Assembly (NCBI GenBank): GCA_002335605.1
Contig: BEDY01000009.1
Location: 372,001 to 436,000, forward strand
Length of the DNA stretch: 64,000 bases
Direction of reading: 5' to 3'
Origin: Prillingera fragicola
Taxonomy: Eukaryota > Basidiomycota > Tremellomycetes > Trichosporonales > Trichosporonaceae
Positions 54,964 to 64,000 of the stretch are shown here, piece after piece. The position numbers were made by a program, and so were the translations under genes. The notes under the pieces were generated by a model. That model was not told the origin of the DNA, did no database searches, and worked only from the letters and a program-made list of their open reading frames with translations. Position 1 is the first letter of the stretch; each line of letters opens with the position of its first letter.

Positions 54964-55356
54964 CTAGTCATCAAACTCAAACCCGGCCCGCTCAGCCTCC
55001 TCAACAACCTTTTGCGCCAAGCCCCCATCATTAGCGACCTCAGCCATCAACTCGCCAAGGAGGACCAACGCCGCCCTATCCGTGCCATAAGCGACAAACA
55101 TACTCCCCTCGGGATCGTAATCAATCTGTCCCCCGTCGACCTCCCCCTCTCGGAGGGGATACGCCGTGGCGCGCGGGTGCGTAGCGACCAAGAACTGCGC
55201 GACGCCCTGCCAAAAGTATCCGTTGGGCTCGTGGGCAGTTGCGCTGATTGCTGCGTCGGCTGTGGTGTCGCACTCGAGCTGCAGGGACCAGGCCTGCGCT
55301 ATGGGGTTGTAGCTGAGGCGGAGCGGGGCGATGGGCGGGAGGGGCTCGACTGTCAT
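54964..55356 (-). CDS. Small Imm51-like protein (immunity protein 51 family candidate)
   Basis: Single exon, 130 residues, ATG at 55356. The layout is that of Imm51, a family known mainly as bacterial immunity proteins beside polymorphic toxins: a beta-rich first half, then PNGYFWQGVAQFLV (the GY-W motif), then IDYDPEGSMFVAYGTDRAAL (the DPE-x-MF-AY motif). It ends in helices, EEAERAGFEFDD. No signal peptide or membrane segment, so it is cytosolic. There is no adjacent toxin-like gene; its neighbour across 160 bp is PAL1 on the other strand. The GC-rich codon use is like that of its neighbours, so any gene transfer is not recent. The match is from memory of the family pattern, not a search. 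Confidence 0.6.
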   Translation of the reverse strand: MTVEPLPPIAPLRLSYNPIAQAWSLQLECDTTADAAISATAHEPNGYFWQGVAQFLVATHPRATAYPLREGEVDGGQIDYDPEGSMFVAYGTDRAALVLLGELMAEVANDGGLAQKVVEEAERAGFEFDD

Positions 55357-55852
55357 TGTTGACTGCTGGGCTCGAGGGGGGGCGCGGTAGAGGCAGTGTG
55401 TGATGAGGGCGATGCTGGAAAGTGAGAAGGAGGGAGGCACAAAGTCGGGTTGCAGTCGCCGACGCGTCGAGGAACAGTCCAGTCACCGATGAGCGGTGGC
55501 ATTCCTCATTCCGCGCTTTCCGCCACCACCACTTGATAGCCGTGTCTTGGAGAGAATGCATGGGTGTACAGGTTGATACAGTATGGATACATTGCGAAAC
55601 AGGTTTGTTGCCAATGGAGAGAGGAGGACGCCGGGAGTAGCGACTACTGAGGTGCGCCCTGGTCATACAGCTGAGGCGATCCGTCGCACCTGCGCATGAC
55701 CTGGCGTACAGGTGAGCTGAGGCGATCTATCACAGTTCCACATGACTGGCGCTCGATGCAACCGAGAAGCACGCACAGAGAAGGAGTCACTATCTGCTCA
55801 ACGTGTGCAATGACAACATGGGAATCAAGACCCCGCTTGCATCTCCACGCCG
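55357..55852. other. Intergenic between Imm51-like and F-box-like genes
   Basis: About 500 bp with a short repeat (GCTGAGGCGATC, twice near 55670 and 55722). A 3' exon of the F-box-like gene could lie here, but I could not define one. Confidence 0.45.
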
Positions 55853-56308
55853 TCATCGAGATATCCCGCACGCCGCCACCGTGGGCCGACACCTCGGAAC
55901 GTCATGGTACTGCACGCGGGCCTTGACAAGCACATTCTGCAGAGCCGGAAACGCCGCGAGGTTGACTGGGCAGACCCCGTCGACCACCCCGGGGACGCTC
56001 TGGACGCTCAGCGTGGCCGTGTACGCTAGCAGGGCGCGCTTGCGCGCATCCGAGGCTGCATTGGGGTAGGCTGCCGCCTTGAGCTCGGGCAGGCAGGTGC
56101 AGGTTGGCTTGTGGTGCGCGTGCTCAAAGAGCCCCAGGAAGACCGAGTGCAGGTTTGTATCTGTCAGCGTCACGTCTGCGTACAGGTGTGGCGCGGCTAG
56201 GGCGTAGGTCGTGCTGTTGGCGCGCATCAGGGTTGCTAGCACTGCTGGGTCGGTGACTTGGGCAATGACGAGGGCGAGGAGCTCTGGCGGTAGTGGGGCT
56301 GTTCGCAT
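55853..56308 (-). CDS. F-box-like protein, short or incomplete
   Basis: Single reading frame of 151 residues from ATG 56308. It starts MRTAPLPPELLALVIAQV, the F-box core, followed by ATLMRANSTTYALAAPHLY and ADVTLTD as in fungal F-box proteins with a C-terminal leucine-rich part. The usual 300-500 residue length is not reached; there may be further exons past 55853 (an acceptor-like site near 55800 exists) or the gene may be decaying. F-box proteins bring substrates to SCF ubiquitin ligases; no substrate is inferable. Start choice is supported by the F-box beginning within a few residues. Confidence 0.6.
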   Translation of the reverse strand: MRTAPLPPELLALVIAQVTDPAVLATLMRANSTTYALAAPHLYADVTLTDTNLHSVFLGLFEHAHHKPTCTCLPELKAAAYPNAASDARKRALLAYTATLSVQSVPGVVDGVCPVNLAAFPALQNVLVKARVQYHDVPRCRPTVAACGISR

Positions 56309-57524
56309 TGATGCTGCTGCTGCGGTGGAGAGAGCTGGTGTGGGAGATGGGAATCAGTAGTGAGTGCATACTTGCGTTGACGCTGTGCACATGCTCGTGG
56401 GATGTGTGAATGGACACTGGTGCACTGGCCGCCATGGTTTGTGTCTATTCTGTCAGACAAACGAGGGCCTGATGTGCGTCTGGCCGAGATACGCTCTTCT
56501 TTGAGAGGTTTGAGCAGCACTTGCTTGGAACAGACACTGATGCCAATTTGCCACCCAACGTTGTCACTACTTGTGGGTGCTGTGGGCGCTGCGGCTGCGC
56601 TCAGGCTCATTCCTGCCTGGGCCACCTTGCCACGAGTGGCCACCAGCACGCCTGGCATGTCACCCAAGGAACACTGACAAGGTACCGTTCCAGAGAGCGG
56701 TGCTGCTCTAGCACGATATACAGTCGGAATTGCTCCAAAGGGCCTGCGACGTGGACCAAGTGCTTTTGAGGGTGAGGGATGGTGGCGCTGCGGGGGAGTG
56801 TGCGTCGTAGACGAATGCATGGGAAGCACCAAGGCTGTTGACGTGTGTGAGGGGATGCAAGCAGCAGAGGGCGATGCAGCGCACAGTGCCATATTGCCAG
56901 CGGTCAGCCTCAACAAGACCGCCGCCGCCCAGCCAGTCCAGCCTGCGGCCATGATGGTTTGTCTCCGCGGCTCTTGCCCCTCCTCTGCTCGTCTGCCGCT
57001 GCGGCACCGCCCACCCCGGTAAAGAGTGTAGAACCCACCGCCGCCGTACGCTGTGCTGCCGCCGCCCAATGTGTTTCACTGCCTGCGGCCTGCGGCTCTT
57101 TCAACCAACGCAGCAGCTATAGTCAGCACCGTCGTCTCTCATTCATCATCACATCCATCATCCCCTTCATCACTCGTCGTCTGGTCACAACGCATCATTC
57201 ACTCGCTATCAGTTGGCCCTCCTCCTCAACACCAGTGCATAGCAAAAGCCATTCTCGGCAATTTCAGACAAGCTGTGCACCCACGCGACGCGCGACGCGC
57301 ACCCCCTGTCTGCCGCCGCCACGCCGCCGTCTCATCTGGCTCCCCTCCTCCGCGCGTTCAAAGACGCGGCAGGCTCGTCAGTTGTTGTTCTCTGCGTCAC
57401 TCTGTAACTCTGCTGGTTTTCTCGAATCCACGAACATTGCACCCATCACGACACGACGTGTGCGCCAACCGCTCGCGTCCACGCCGACAACGTTGCTCGT
57501 TGTTGACGCCGCCGCGGTTTAGCT
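56309..57524. other. Divergent intergenic region
   Basis: 1.2 kb between outward-facing genes. A long minus-strand open frame crosses most of it but has no ATG at its start and no recognisable motif; I treat it as chance. Confidence 0.5.
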
Positions 57525-60103
57525 ATGGGCGCCGACAGCCCGAGCTCGGCTTGTGCCACTGGGCCGGCGTCTGAACCTCACTCGCCTTCAAGCTCAGCAA
57601 ACTACGCGTCGCCGCTCGGTTCTCGCAACGCCCGACTGACGGGCGACTCGTCCTACTCTTCGTCTCTGTCGACCGCGCCGAGCGAGCTGTCCCACTACTT
57701 GTTCACGCCGACCAGCCCCTTTCTCGCTCACTCGCCACTGCACCCTGTCACCTTTGTTGACTCTCCGGCGACAACGTCGATGCGTTACGCTGCCTCGCCA
57801 AGTCTTGTCAGCAATCCAGTGTGGCCAGAGCCTAAACCGTTTCGTGCCGGCGCCGTCAACAACAGTGACAACGTCCGGGTCATGCATCCCCCCACGGTTC
57901 CCTTATCCAAGCGCCGCCCAAGCCCGCTTGACCTCAAAGACAAGGCGGTTGCCGAACACGAGCCAGACGCGCCGTTGACTAGCATGTCAACCGAGAGTGG
58001 TGAGTTGCAAGGTTCTCGGGTCTCGTTGACATTAGCTCGGAGTACCATAAGCAACGAGCTTTTGGATCTCTCCGCATTACGCCGCTCGGTGCAGCAAAAC
58101 TTGCGTGAGCGGCCGCTCAGCGCCGAGGAGGCCGAGGATAGCGACGACAACTCGAGCGTCGGGTCGCCGTTACCCCAATGCCCCGAGGTGTCTCCATCAG
58201 ATGTCTTGATGTTGGTGAGGAGCGCCCCCCAACTCCTCGTCGTCGACACTCGGCCTCAGGACGCCTTCCTGGCCGGCCACCTCGCTCGCTCCGTGCACGT
58301 CTCAATCCCCCCCTCCATCCTCAACCGCTTTCGCAAGCAAAGGCGAGGTGTCAACTGGGCGTCGTTGAGTGCGTTTGTGACAACACCAGCAAGTCTCCGG
58401 ATGTGGAATGGAACAGATCTTGGGCAGCAGGTGGATGTCGTGGTTGCTAATGCAGCCGGCGACATGAGAGATGACACCCCTCGCATTCTCGCCGCTGTTT
58501 TGGCGACTGCTGTTCCTCACGGGTCCGTCCAGATTCTCTCCGGAGGCTGGAAAGCTCTGGCCGACCGAGCAAAGGCCGAAGGTCTTGTGGTCAATGATGA
58601 GCCGAGCGAAAGTACTACAACAGCTCTGCCAGCCTTAGCCAAGCAGTCTCTTGGCCCCACCCAATCGTTTCCAGGTGCGGCTGCAATGCCAAACCCACCC
58701 ACCATCGCTGGACCAACGCTCACTCCCATGCGGAGTCTGCCCGCCTTGTCATTCAACCCGGTCAACCCAGAACCTCGGATAGGACGGCGAGGAGGACCAA
58801 AGCTGAGCCTCGTCCTGGATGGGACAGCAAACCACAGCTCTACGCGGCCCTTGTCTGCTGCCCCCAAGTCTGGCAGGAAGCCCGGCGGCCTCACTATCGA
58901 TGTCGGCGACTCAAACCGACTGTCACCAGCGTCTGGACCAATGAGCTCCATCCATGGCAGCAACGGCCCACTGTCATTAAAGATCAACACTCCTCGCGCA
59001 TATGGCGATGGAGGGCTGACACCACATGCTGTTGGGGAGCCATTACGATCTGGACTAGCGCCGTCGTCAGGAGAGCCATGGTCTTCAACACCGAAACCGG
59101 GGGGATATATGGCATTTCCAACATCACCTGGGATGCGCTCAAATCCAGCGCTGGCACCTATGGATGTGTCGACTATTCTTCCCTCGTTTCTCTACCTTGG
59201 CCCAGAGATATCAACAAAGGCAGACGTCGACGTGCTTGTCAACCTCGGTGTCAAGCGCATCCTCAACGTGGCCATGGAATGCGACGACGACGAGGGTCTT
59301 GGCCTGCGCGAGACCTTTGAGCGCTACAATCGTATTCCCATGAAGGACTCTGTTGAAGAGTCTGGCGTCAGCAAGGGGATACAAGATGCGTGTGCCTTGC
59401 TAGGTGAGTCTCTCAGTTATCAAACAAAAGCTGACCAACAGACGACGCACGTCTCCACTCGGCACCCGTGTACGTGCACTGCAAGGCAGGCAAGTCGCGC
59501 TCGGTCACTGTAGTTCTCGCATATCTCATCCATGCCAACGCCTGGACACTCAAGACGTCGTACGCCTATGTCGCCGAGCGGCGAAAGGGGATTTCTCCCA
59601 ACATTGGCTTTGTCGCCGAGTTGATACAATTCGAAGAATCCGAGCTTGGCGTCAAGCAATCCTCTGGCGGCGTGCATACAGGCGATACCCCCAAAGAACC
59701 GCAAAGGAGCATGACGGCAACAGAGCCTCCATTGATACCTCGTGAGCCCAAGCAGGGACCGCGGTACACTCGCGAGTCTCTGCCACCAGAATGGGGTAGT
59801 CCGAGCATGGACACTCCCCCGGCCTCGGAAACCGGCCCTTTGGGTCGTATAGATGAGCCCGAGCACACTCCCGAGGGGAACAGTCGCTTGCGTCGCGCGA
59901 GCGGAGTAGGAGGTGACATCGAAGTGCGCAAAAACGGACAATGGGTGCACGGCAGACGGTAAGTTTTACTCTTGTTGAATCAAAGCTGACAACCCAGCGC
60001 ACCCGTCGACCGCACCACATTGCAACCTGGCCGCCGCGTCTCGAAAGCAGGTCTAGAGTCAATGACCATCCAACCGCTCGAGCAGGCGACGCGTGACCAG
60101 TGA
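57525..60103 (+). CDS. Dual-specificity MAP-kinase-phosphatase-like protein with rhodanese domain
   Basis: Exons 57525-57999, 58036-59402, 59441-59958, 59998-60103; 821 residues. After a Ser/Pro-rich start comes a rhodanese-like (CDC25-type) domain near residues 215-340 (LLVVDTRPQDAFLAGH, SVQILSGGWKAL), the usual kinase-docking partner domain of MAP-kinase phosphatases. A Pro/Ser linker leads to the dual-specificity phosphatase domain from about residue 535 (ILPSFLYLGPE, KRILNVAMEC). The catalytic Cys and Arg are in VHCKAGKSRSVT, in the third exon; the general acid is probably in IPMKDSVEE. The tail is hydrophilic. It should dephosphorylate Tyr and Thr of a MAP kinase, as Msg5 and Pmp1 do; the partner kinase is unknown. 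Its 36-nt first intron is in frame and open. Confidence 0.92.
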
Positions 60104-63100
60104 CCACCCCCCCCCTAGTCCAAGCTGTAGCACACTCTAGCCGTAGAATTTTCTCCTACTCCTCGCCGCACTGGCCTCGGAGATGGTTGTCACCCATTGT
60201 TGGTAATTTAGCATTTTAACCGGACCGCGCGGATGCCGGTCATGGACTATTATTTTCCTGCATCAGGTGGCACATCTCTCGCGATCTCTCACGGGCACGT
60301 TTGCTAATGGCGAGGTGGAGATGCGTGATCGAGATACAGATCCATGCCGAGGAGAGGCATGTGGTCGTCCCGGCGGAGTGGGAGCTGTCAGCATGCGCGG
60401 GCACGTGGACAATAGCAATTCAAAGAGCCGTGGCATTGAATAACTGAGGTATGCAAGCCAGATTGTTTCAACATAGTGCATGCCTCGCTTGAACAAAGCG
60501 CAGCTAATCGATCAGCCTCATACCTGAAGGCAAGGGAATACGCCTGCAAGTGCATCCTTGCTACGGAGCGCCTTACCGTGCCAGCCCACAAGTTCGGGTG
60601 ACATTGACGTCCCACGTTTGTGATGTTGGGAGCCTCTGAACCGCGAGTCGCACAAAGGACTGTAGTAAAGGGTTGGAAGACCAAAGACGAAATGCCTCCC
60701 GTGAACCTGGAATGGGATCGGAGGCGGTTGGGCGGGGTCCCCCTTTGCGACCCCCACCGCGATCCCTTGCGACCGCCAAGCACGATCCAGCCTCACCCCC
60801 TCACCAGGCTGTGGATCTTGCATACCACAGGGTTTTAGGGCATTGCAGGGAAGATCCTCTAAAAAGACCTCTGAAAGACAGATTGTTTGTGCGAAATCGC
60901 AAATCCTTGGACAGGAAGAGGAGAATCTCGGTGGAGGCTGCCTGATGGCAGGTGCTGGGCCTGTGAAGGCGGCCTGTGTCATGACCGCACCTCCTAAAAT
61001 TGCTTTGGAGATGGACCAAGGGACTGCTTTGAAGGGGCATCGCTTTATTGTCTTGATGCTGTGGAATGTCGGTTTCTGGCCAAAGATAGGTTGACAGATC
61101 ACCGGTTAAGCCATGATGCACCCAGGAGGTAGACTGGCTATTGCCATTGAGGATGATAAATCTTGCCACCAGTGTCCAATTACGGACACCTTTTGAAGAG
61201 TAGCGTGCATGCGTAATAGCAAAGATGGACTGCGTGCTCGTCATCCAGTGATTCCATCACACGATATTGGGCCGGCGTTGCTCAGTGTGAGAGTTGCACA
61301 GACCAAGCCCATAGTGGCCTGGTGCCGTTAATAAAAATGCAATAAACACCTCACTGCGTTCTTCGTGCATTCCTTCGAGTCTTTTAAAAACCAAGATTCG
61401 AGCAGGGCTTGGTAGCAGACTTGAAAGACGACATGCACGAAGGCGGCGCCATTCTGCGCTGCGTAATGCCGAAAAAGGCAAAATCGCTGTCACGTCAAAA
61501 ATCGGCCGCACTTCCACCAACCGCGCCGGCTGGGTGGGCTTCCAACGCTGCGTGCCTCGGCATGTCGATGTTTGTTACTCGAGCGACTCCCACGGCAACC
61601 TCCGGCAAGGTGTGTCAGCGACTCGTTCCAGTTTTGATCGCCGCATTGAGGCGAGGTTGGGGAATTTTTGTGAAGGCGTTCAGCAGACGTGATGCTGTCC
61701 GCTGCCCCTTCAAAGACTCTACGCGTCAAGTCCTGTCCGCCACAAATGGCGGCGGCCTTTCGCATGGCGAGGTCCATCGACGCTTTTGAAAAACGGTCCA
61801 CTCACAATTCCTTCCAAATTCTGCTACCTGGAAACTAGATGCAGCCTCTTGGGTCAGCTTGCAGTCTGAGATCGAGTGCCAAGTGCCTGGGATGGTGCTA
61901 CTAGCACTTGTTGTCTTCTATAGTCATGGGGCATGTGCAGGAGGCGGAGGCGCAGACTAGAAAGGGAGATGAGGTGCTGACGGCTGGCAAAGACTTTGAT
62001 TTGGCGGTATGCAGGGTGGATCAATGAAAAGGGGAACCGGCTGCCTAACTGGGACGTCAAGTCAGACAATAGATACTGCGCGGCAGGCGGAGCTATTGGG
62101 TCAGCCGTCTAAACCCAAGCCATTGTCCGCGCCTGACTGGACGTGGACAGATCAATTTCAGATGAAGGCATGGTGTAAGATTCCGACTGTATGAGGCGCA
62201 AAAGCAGTCCGGAGATGGTGGCTCTTGAGACTGAGTCGAGAGAGGCATGTTAAGACGGGAGCGGCTTCCGGGGTACTGCGTTGTTTGCCTAGGTACAGTA
62301 CAAAACTGAGTGAGCATTGCACGGTAATCACCCAGAAAAAAATACGCTGCGTGAGATAGGATGAGACACAATAATGCCAAAGAAAGTACATCGAGCAAAG
62401 CAATACCGGTGATTTTTTTTAATGACAGTAGACCATGAACGGCCATGTCGGTCCTTCCCCCACGCGCGAGTCGACCCCCCACTGCAACTGAAACCTACAG
62501 TCCCGCACACACACAGTCTGGCCAAAGAAAAGGGACTGATGTCGTTAGGCTGTCTCATTGTTCGGGCAAATGCATAGGAGAAGCCGGAGGCGATTGATGG
62601 TGGCTTCGCACAATCATTCCAGTCGTACGGTATCCAGCGGAGGTTTCAGCCATCGCATCGACTTTGGTCTGGGGATGACTGCTAACTGGCCGCGGCCTCT
62701 TGCCACAACAAGGTGGGGAATATCACGCAACGTACATGGACGGCACAACCTAGGGTATACGGCGGAGAGTGACCAGGGCAACCTCGTCCGTCTACGACAG
62801 GCTTGTTCAAGATGTGTGGTGTGACATGTACCTCGGAAGATATCCGGAAGATATCCGGAAGATCATCAACGATGGTCTCTCGCGCTTCCAAGTGACCAGC
62901 ACGTCGTATAAATGTATACTGGACCGGGCACGAGTGGGGTACTCGGGCGAGAATGAACAAGAGGTGGAGCTGAAATGGACTGTGAAACAAATGTGGTGGG
63001 CAGGATTTCTCCGGTCTCGACGCTGGATCCATTCCATGTCGTGCTCCCCTTTTCATTTGTTTCTCACAATCTGTGCAAACCGGCGTGAGGAATGTGAGCA

Positions 63101-64000
63101 CCTGGCATGCTGTTGTCACATGGCCGGTCTCTCACTGAGCACTGCAGGAAGTGCTAGGGCCTGGGGTGGCTTTGCTCGAGTGATTTGGGTTATTCGACAT
63201 TCGGCCCCGACTCCACTGAGACGTATTCCCGTCTGCATGCCTTAATGCAAATTGCCAGTTACCAGTTACCAGCTCATAGATCAGTCTGGACAATGGTCTG
63301 GTGGGGCTCTCGAATGTGAGCGCACTCCAACTCCAGGTAAACGTCGTTGCTGGAGCTCTTTGGAGGGCATATACACGCAGTCAAGGATAGGAAATAGAGG
63401 CCAACGGTCAGCGAGCGTCAATAACGTGCATACACACGGCAAACAGAAGGCTTTCCGTGGCTGCAAGTGCTGCCGGGAGTCGTTCAACTGGTCAGGGAGC
63501 GGGGTATGGGCTCCAGCCCCGTCCACGCCGCCGACTATCTATCTCCCTTTTAGCAGTTCGGGCCGCACATGATGACTGACCCGCCGGAGTCAATAGTATC
63601 TCCCGCATTCGCGCTCGCACCTGGCCCTTTCGCGGAAGCCCAAATTCCATAGGACGAGGTGGGCATGGGCGTTCTGTCGAGGGCTTGGCCACGCCGAGAC
63701 ACTCTTCGGCTTCTGACCCTGGACCCGCTTTCTTGGGGCTTGCGTCACATTGAACATGTGCTCCTGACTTTCAACTTTGCAGGATTGCAGATGCAGATTT
63801 GAAGAGGATGCACATGGATGCTCCAAGCCTAGGCACTTTGCACGACTCGAGCGAGAATGGTGATTCTCTCAACGGCCACCAGGGGTATGCGGTAGCGAAA
63901 CGTCTTGTGTGATCAAGCAGCACAGGTGGGCAGCAGCTGGCTGGGCCGCAAAGCTTGTGCCTTAGCCGAGTAACATTCCTGGCCGCGGTTTGTGTAGGGT
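60104..64000. other. 3.9-kb right-end region without a supported gene
   Basis: Average to lower GC than the rest, with many 60-195-codon frames on both strands but none with an ATG start plus domain motif or coherent splicing. It includes a 12-bp tandem stretch (GGAAGATATCC-type, 62838-62860) and AT-rich runs near 61330 and 62410. The longest are 60518-61102 (minus) and 62769-63245 (plus), neither recognised. It may be a large promoter, a lineage-specific or non-coding locus, or the edge of a gene outside the window. Confidence 0.5.

Noticed and set aside
56236..57069. 278-codon minus-strand frame upstream of the F-box-like gene
   Set aside because: Begins with TTG rather than ATG, overlaps the F-box start out of frame and has no recognisable domain.
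60518..61102. 195-codon minus-strand frame in the gene-empty block
   Set aside because: Uncertain start, mixed codon use unlike the genes in the window, and no domain; left as non-coding.
62838..62860. CRISPR-like short repeat
   Set aside because: Only two to three adjacent copies without spacers in a eukaryotic genome; a simple tandem repeat.
62769..63245. 159-codon plus-strand frame, first ATG at about 62826
   Set aside because: Contains a simple 12-bp repeat at its start, has no family motif and poor codon bias. Possible but unsupported.

Overview
This 64-kb window is nuclear DNA of a basidiomycete fungus. GT-AG introns interrupt almost every gene; they are very short (mostly 33-50 nt) and carry a CTNAC-type branch point just before the acceptor. 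Codons strongly favour C or G at the third position. The gene set (Spt7, Not4, Bud13, Bud20, TFIIIC tau95, a Yvc1-type channel, Pal1) is fungal. Tremellomycetes, perhaps Trichosporonales, fit best, but that placement is inference from gene style. There are no rRNA, tRNA, CRISPR or intact mobile elements that I can support.

Layout, left to right. 1-707: 5' part of an Ark1/Prk1-type kinase (minus strand, cut by the window edge). 2082-8891: five-gene block that becomes, in order, ornithine aminotransferase, a zinc-cluster transcription factor, an intracellular-looking GH3 glycosidase and the ribosome-biogenesis factor Bud20. 9131-14563: transcription machinery, with Spt7 (SAGA) diverging from TFIIIC tau95. 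16553-24146: a sugar transporter, tubulin cofactor A, two unrecognised proteins and a single-pass membrane protein. 24392-33581: a Yvc1-like vacuolar channel diverging from a mitochondrial D-lactate dehydrogenase, then a VWA protein and a very acidic protein. 34962-44066: a Gfo/Idh/MocA oxidoreductase, a PQ-loop vacuolar transporter diverging from a Vba/Fnx1-like transporter, and a secreted GH128 glucanase. 46457-54801: Not4, Bud13 and Pal1. 54964-60103: a small Imm51-like protein, an F-box-like fragment and a rhodanese/dual-specificity phosphatase. 60104-64000 holds no gene I can support.

There is no operon logic here. Two adjacencies look functional: the divergent pair of vacuolar amino-acid transporter candidates (36828-41934), and the transcription factor beside the GH3 glycosidase. 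The most unusual items are the Imm51-like immunity-protein homologue in a eukaryote, the 10-nt microexon at the heart of the Pal1 motif, the 15-nt microexon in an unrecognised gene, and introns at the lower size limit (30/33-38 nt), several of them in frame and open. Exon boundaries were reconstructed by hand from splice signals, reading-frame closure and family motifs; no transcript evidence was available.
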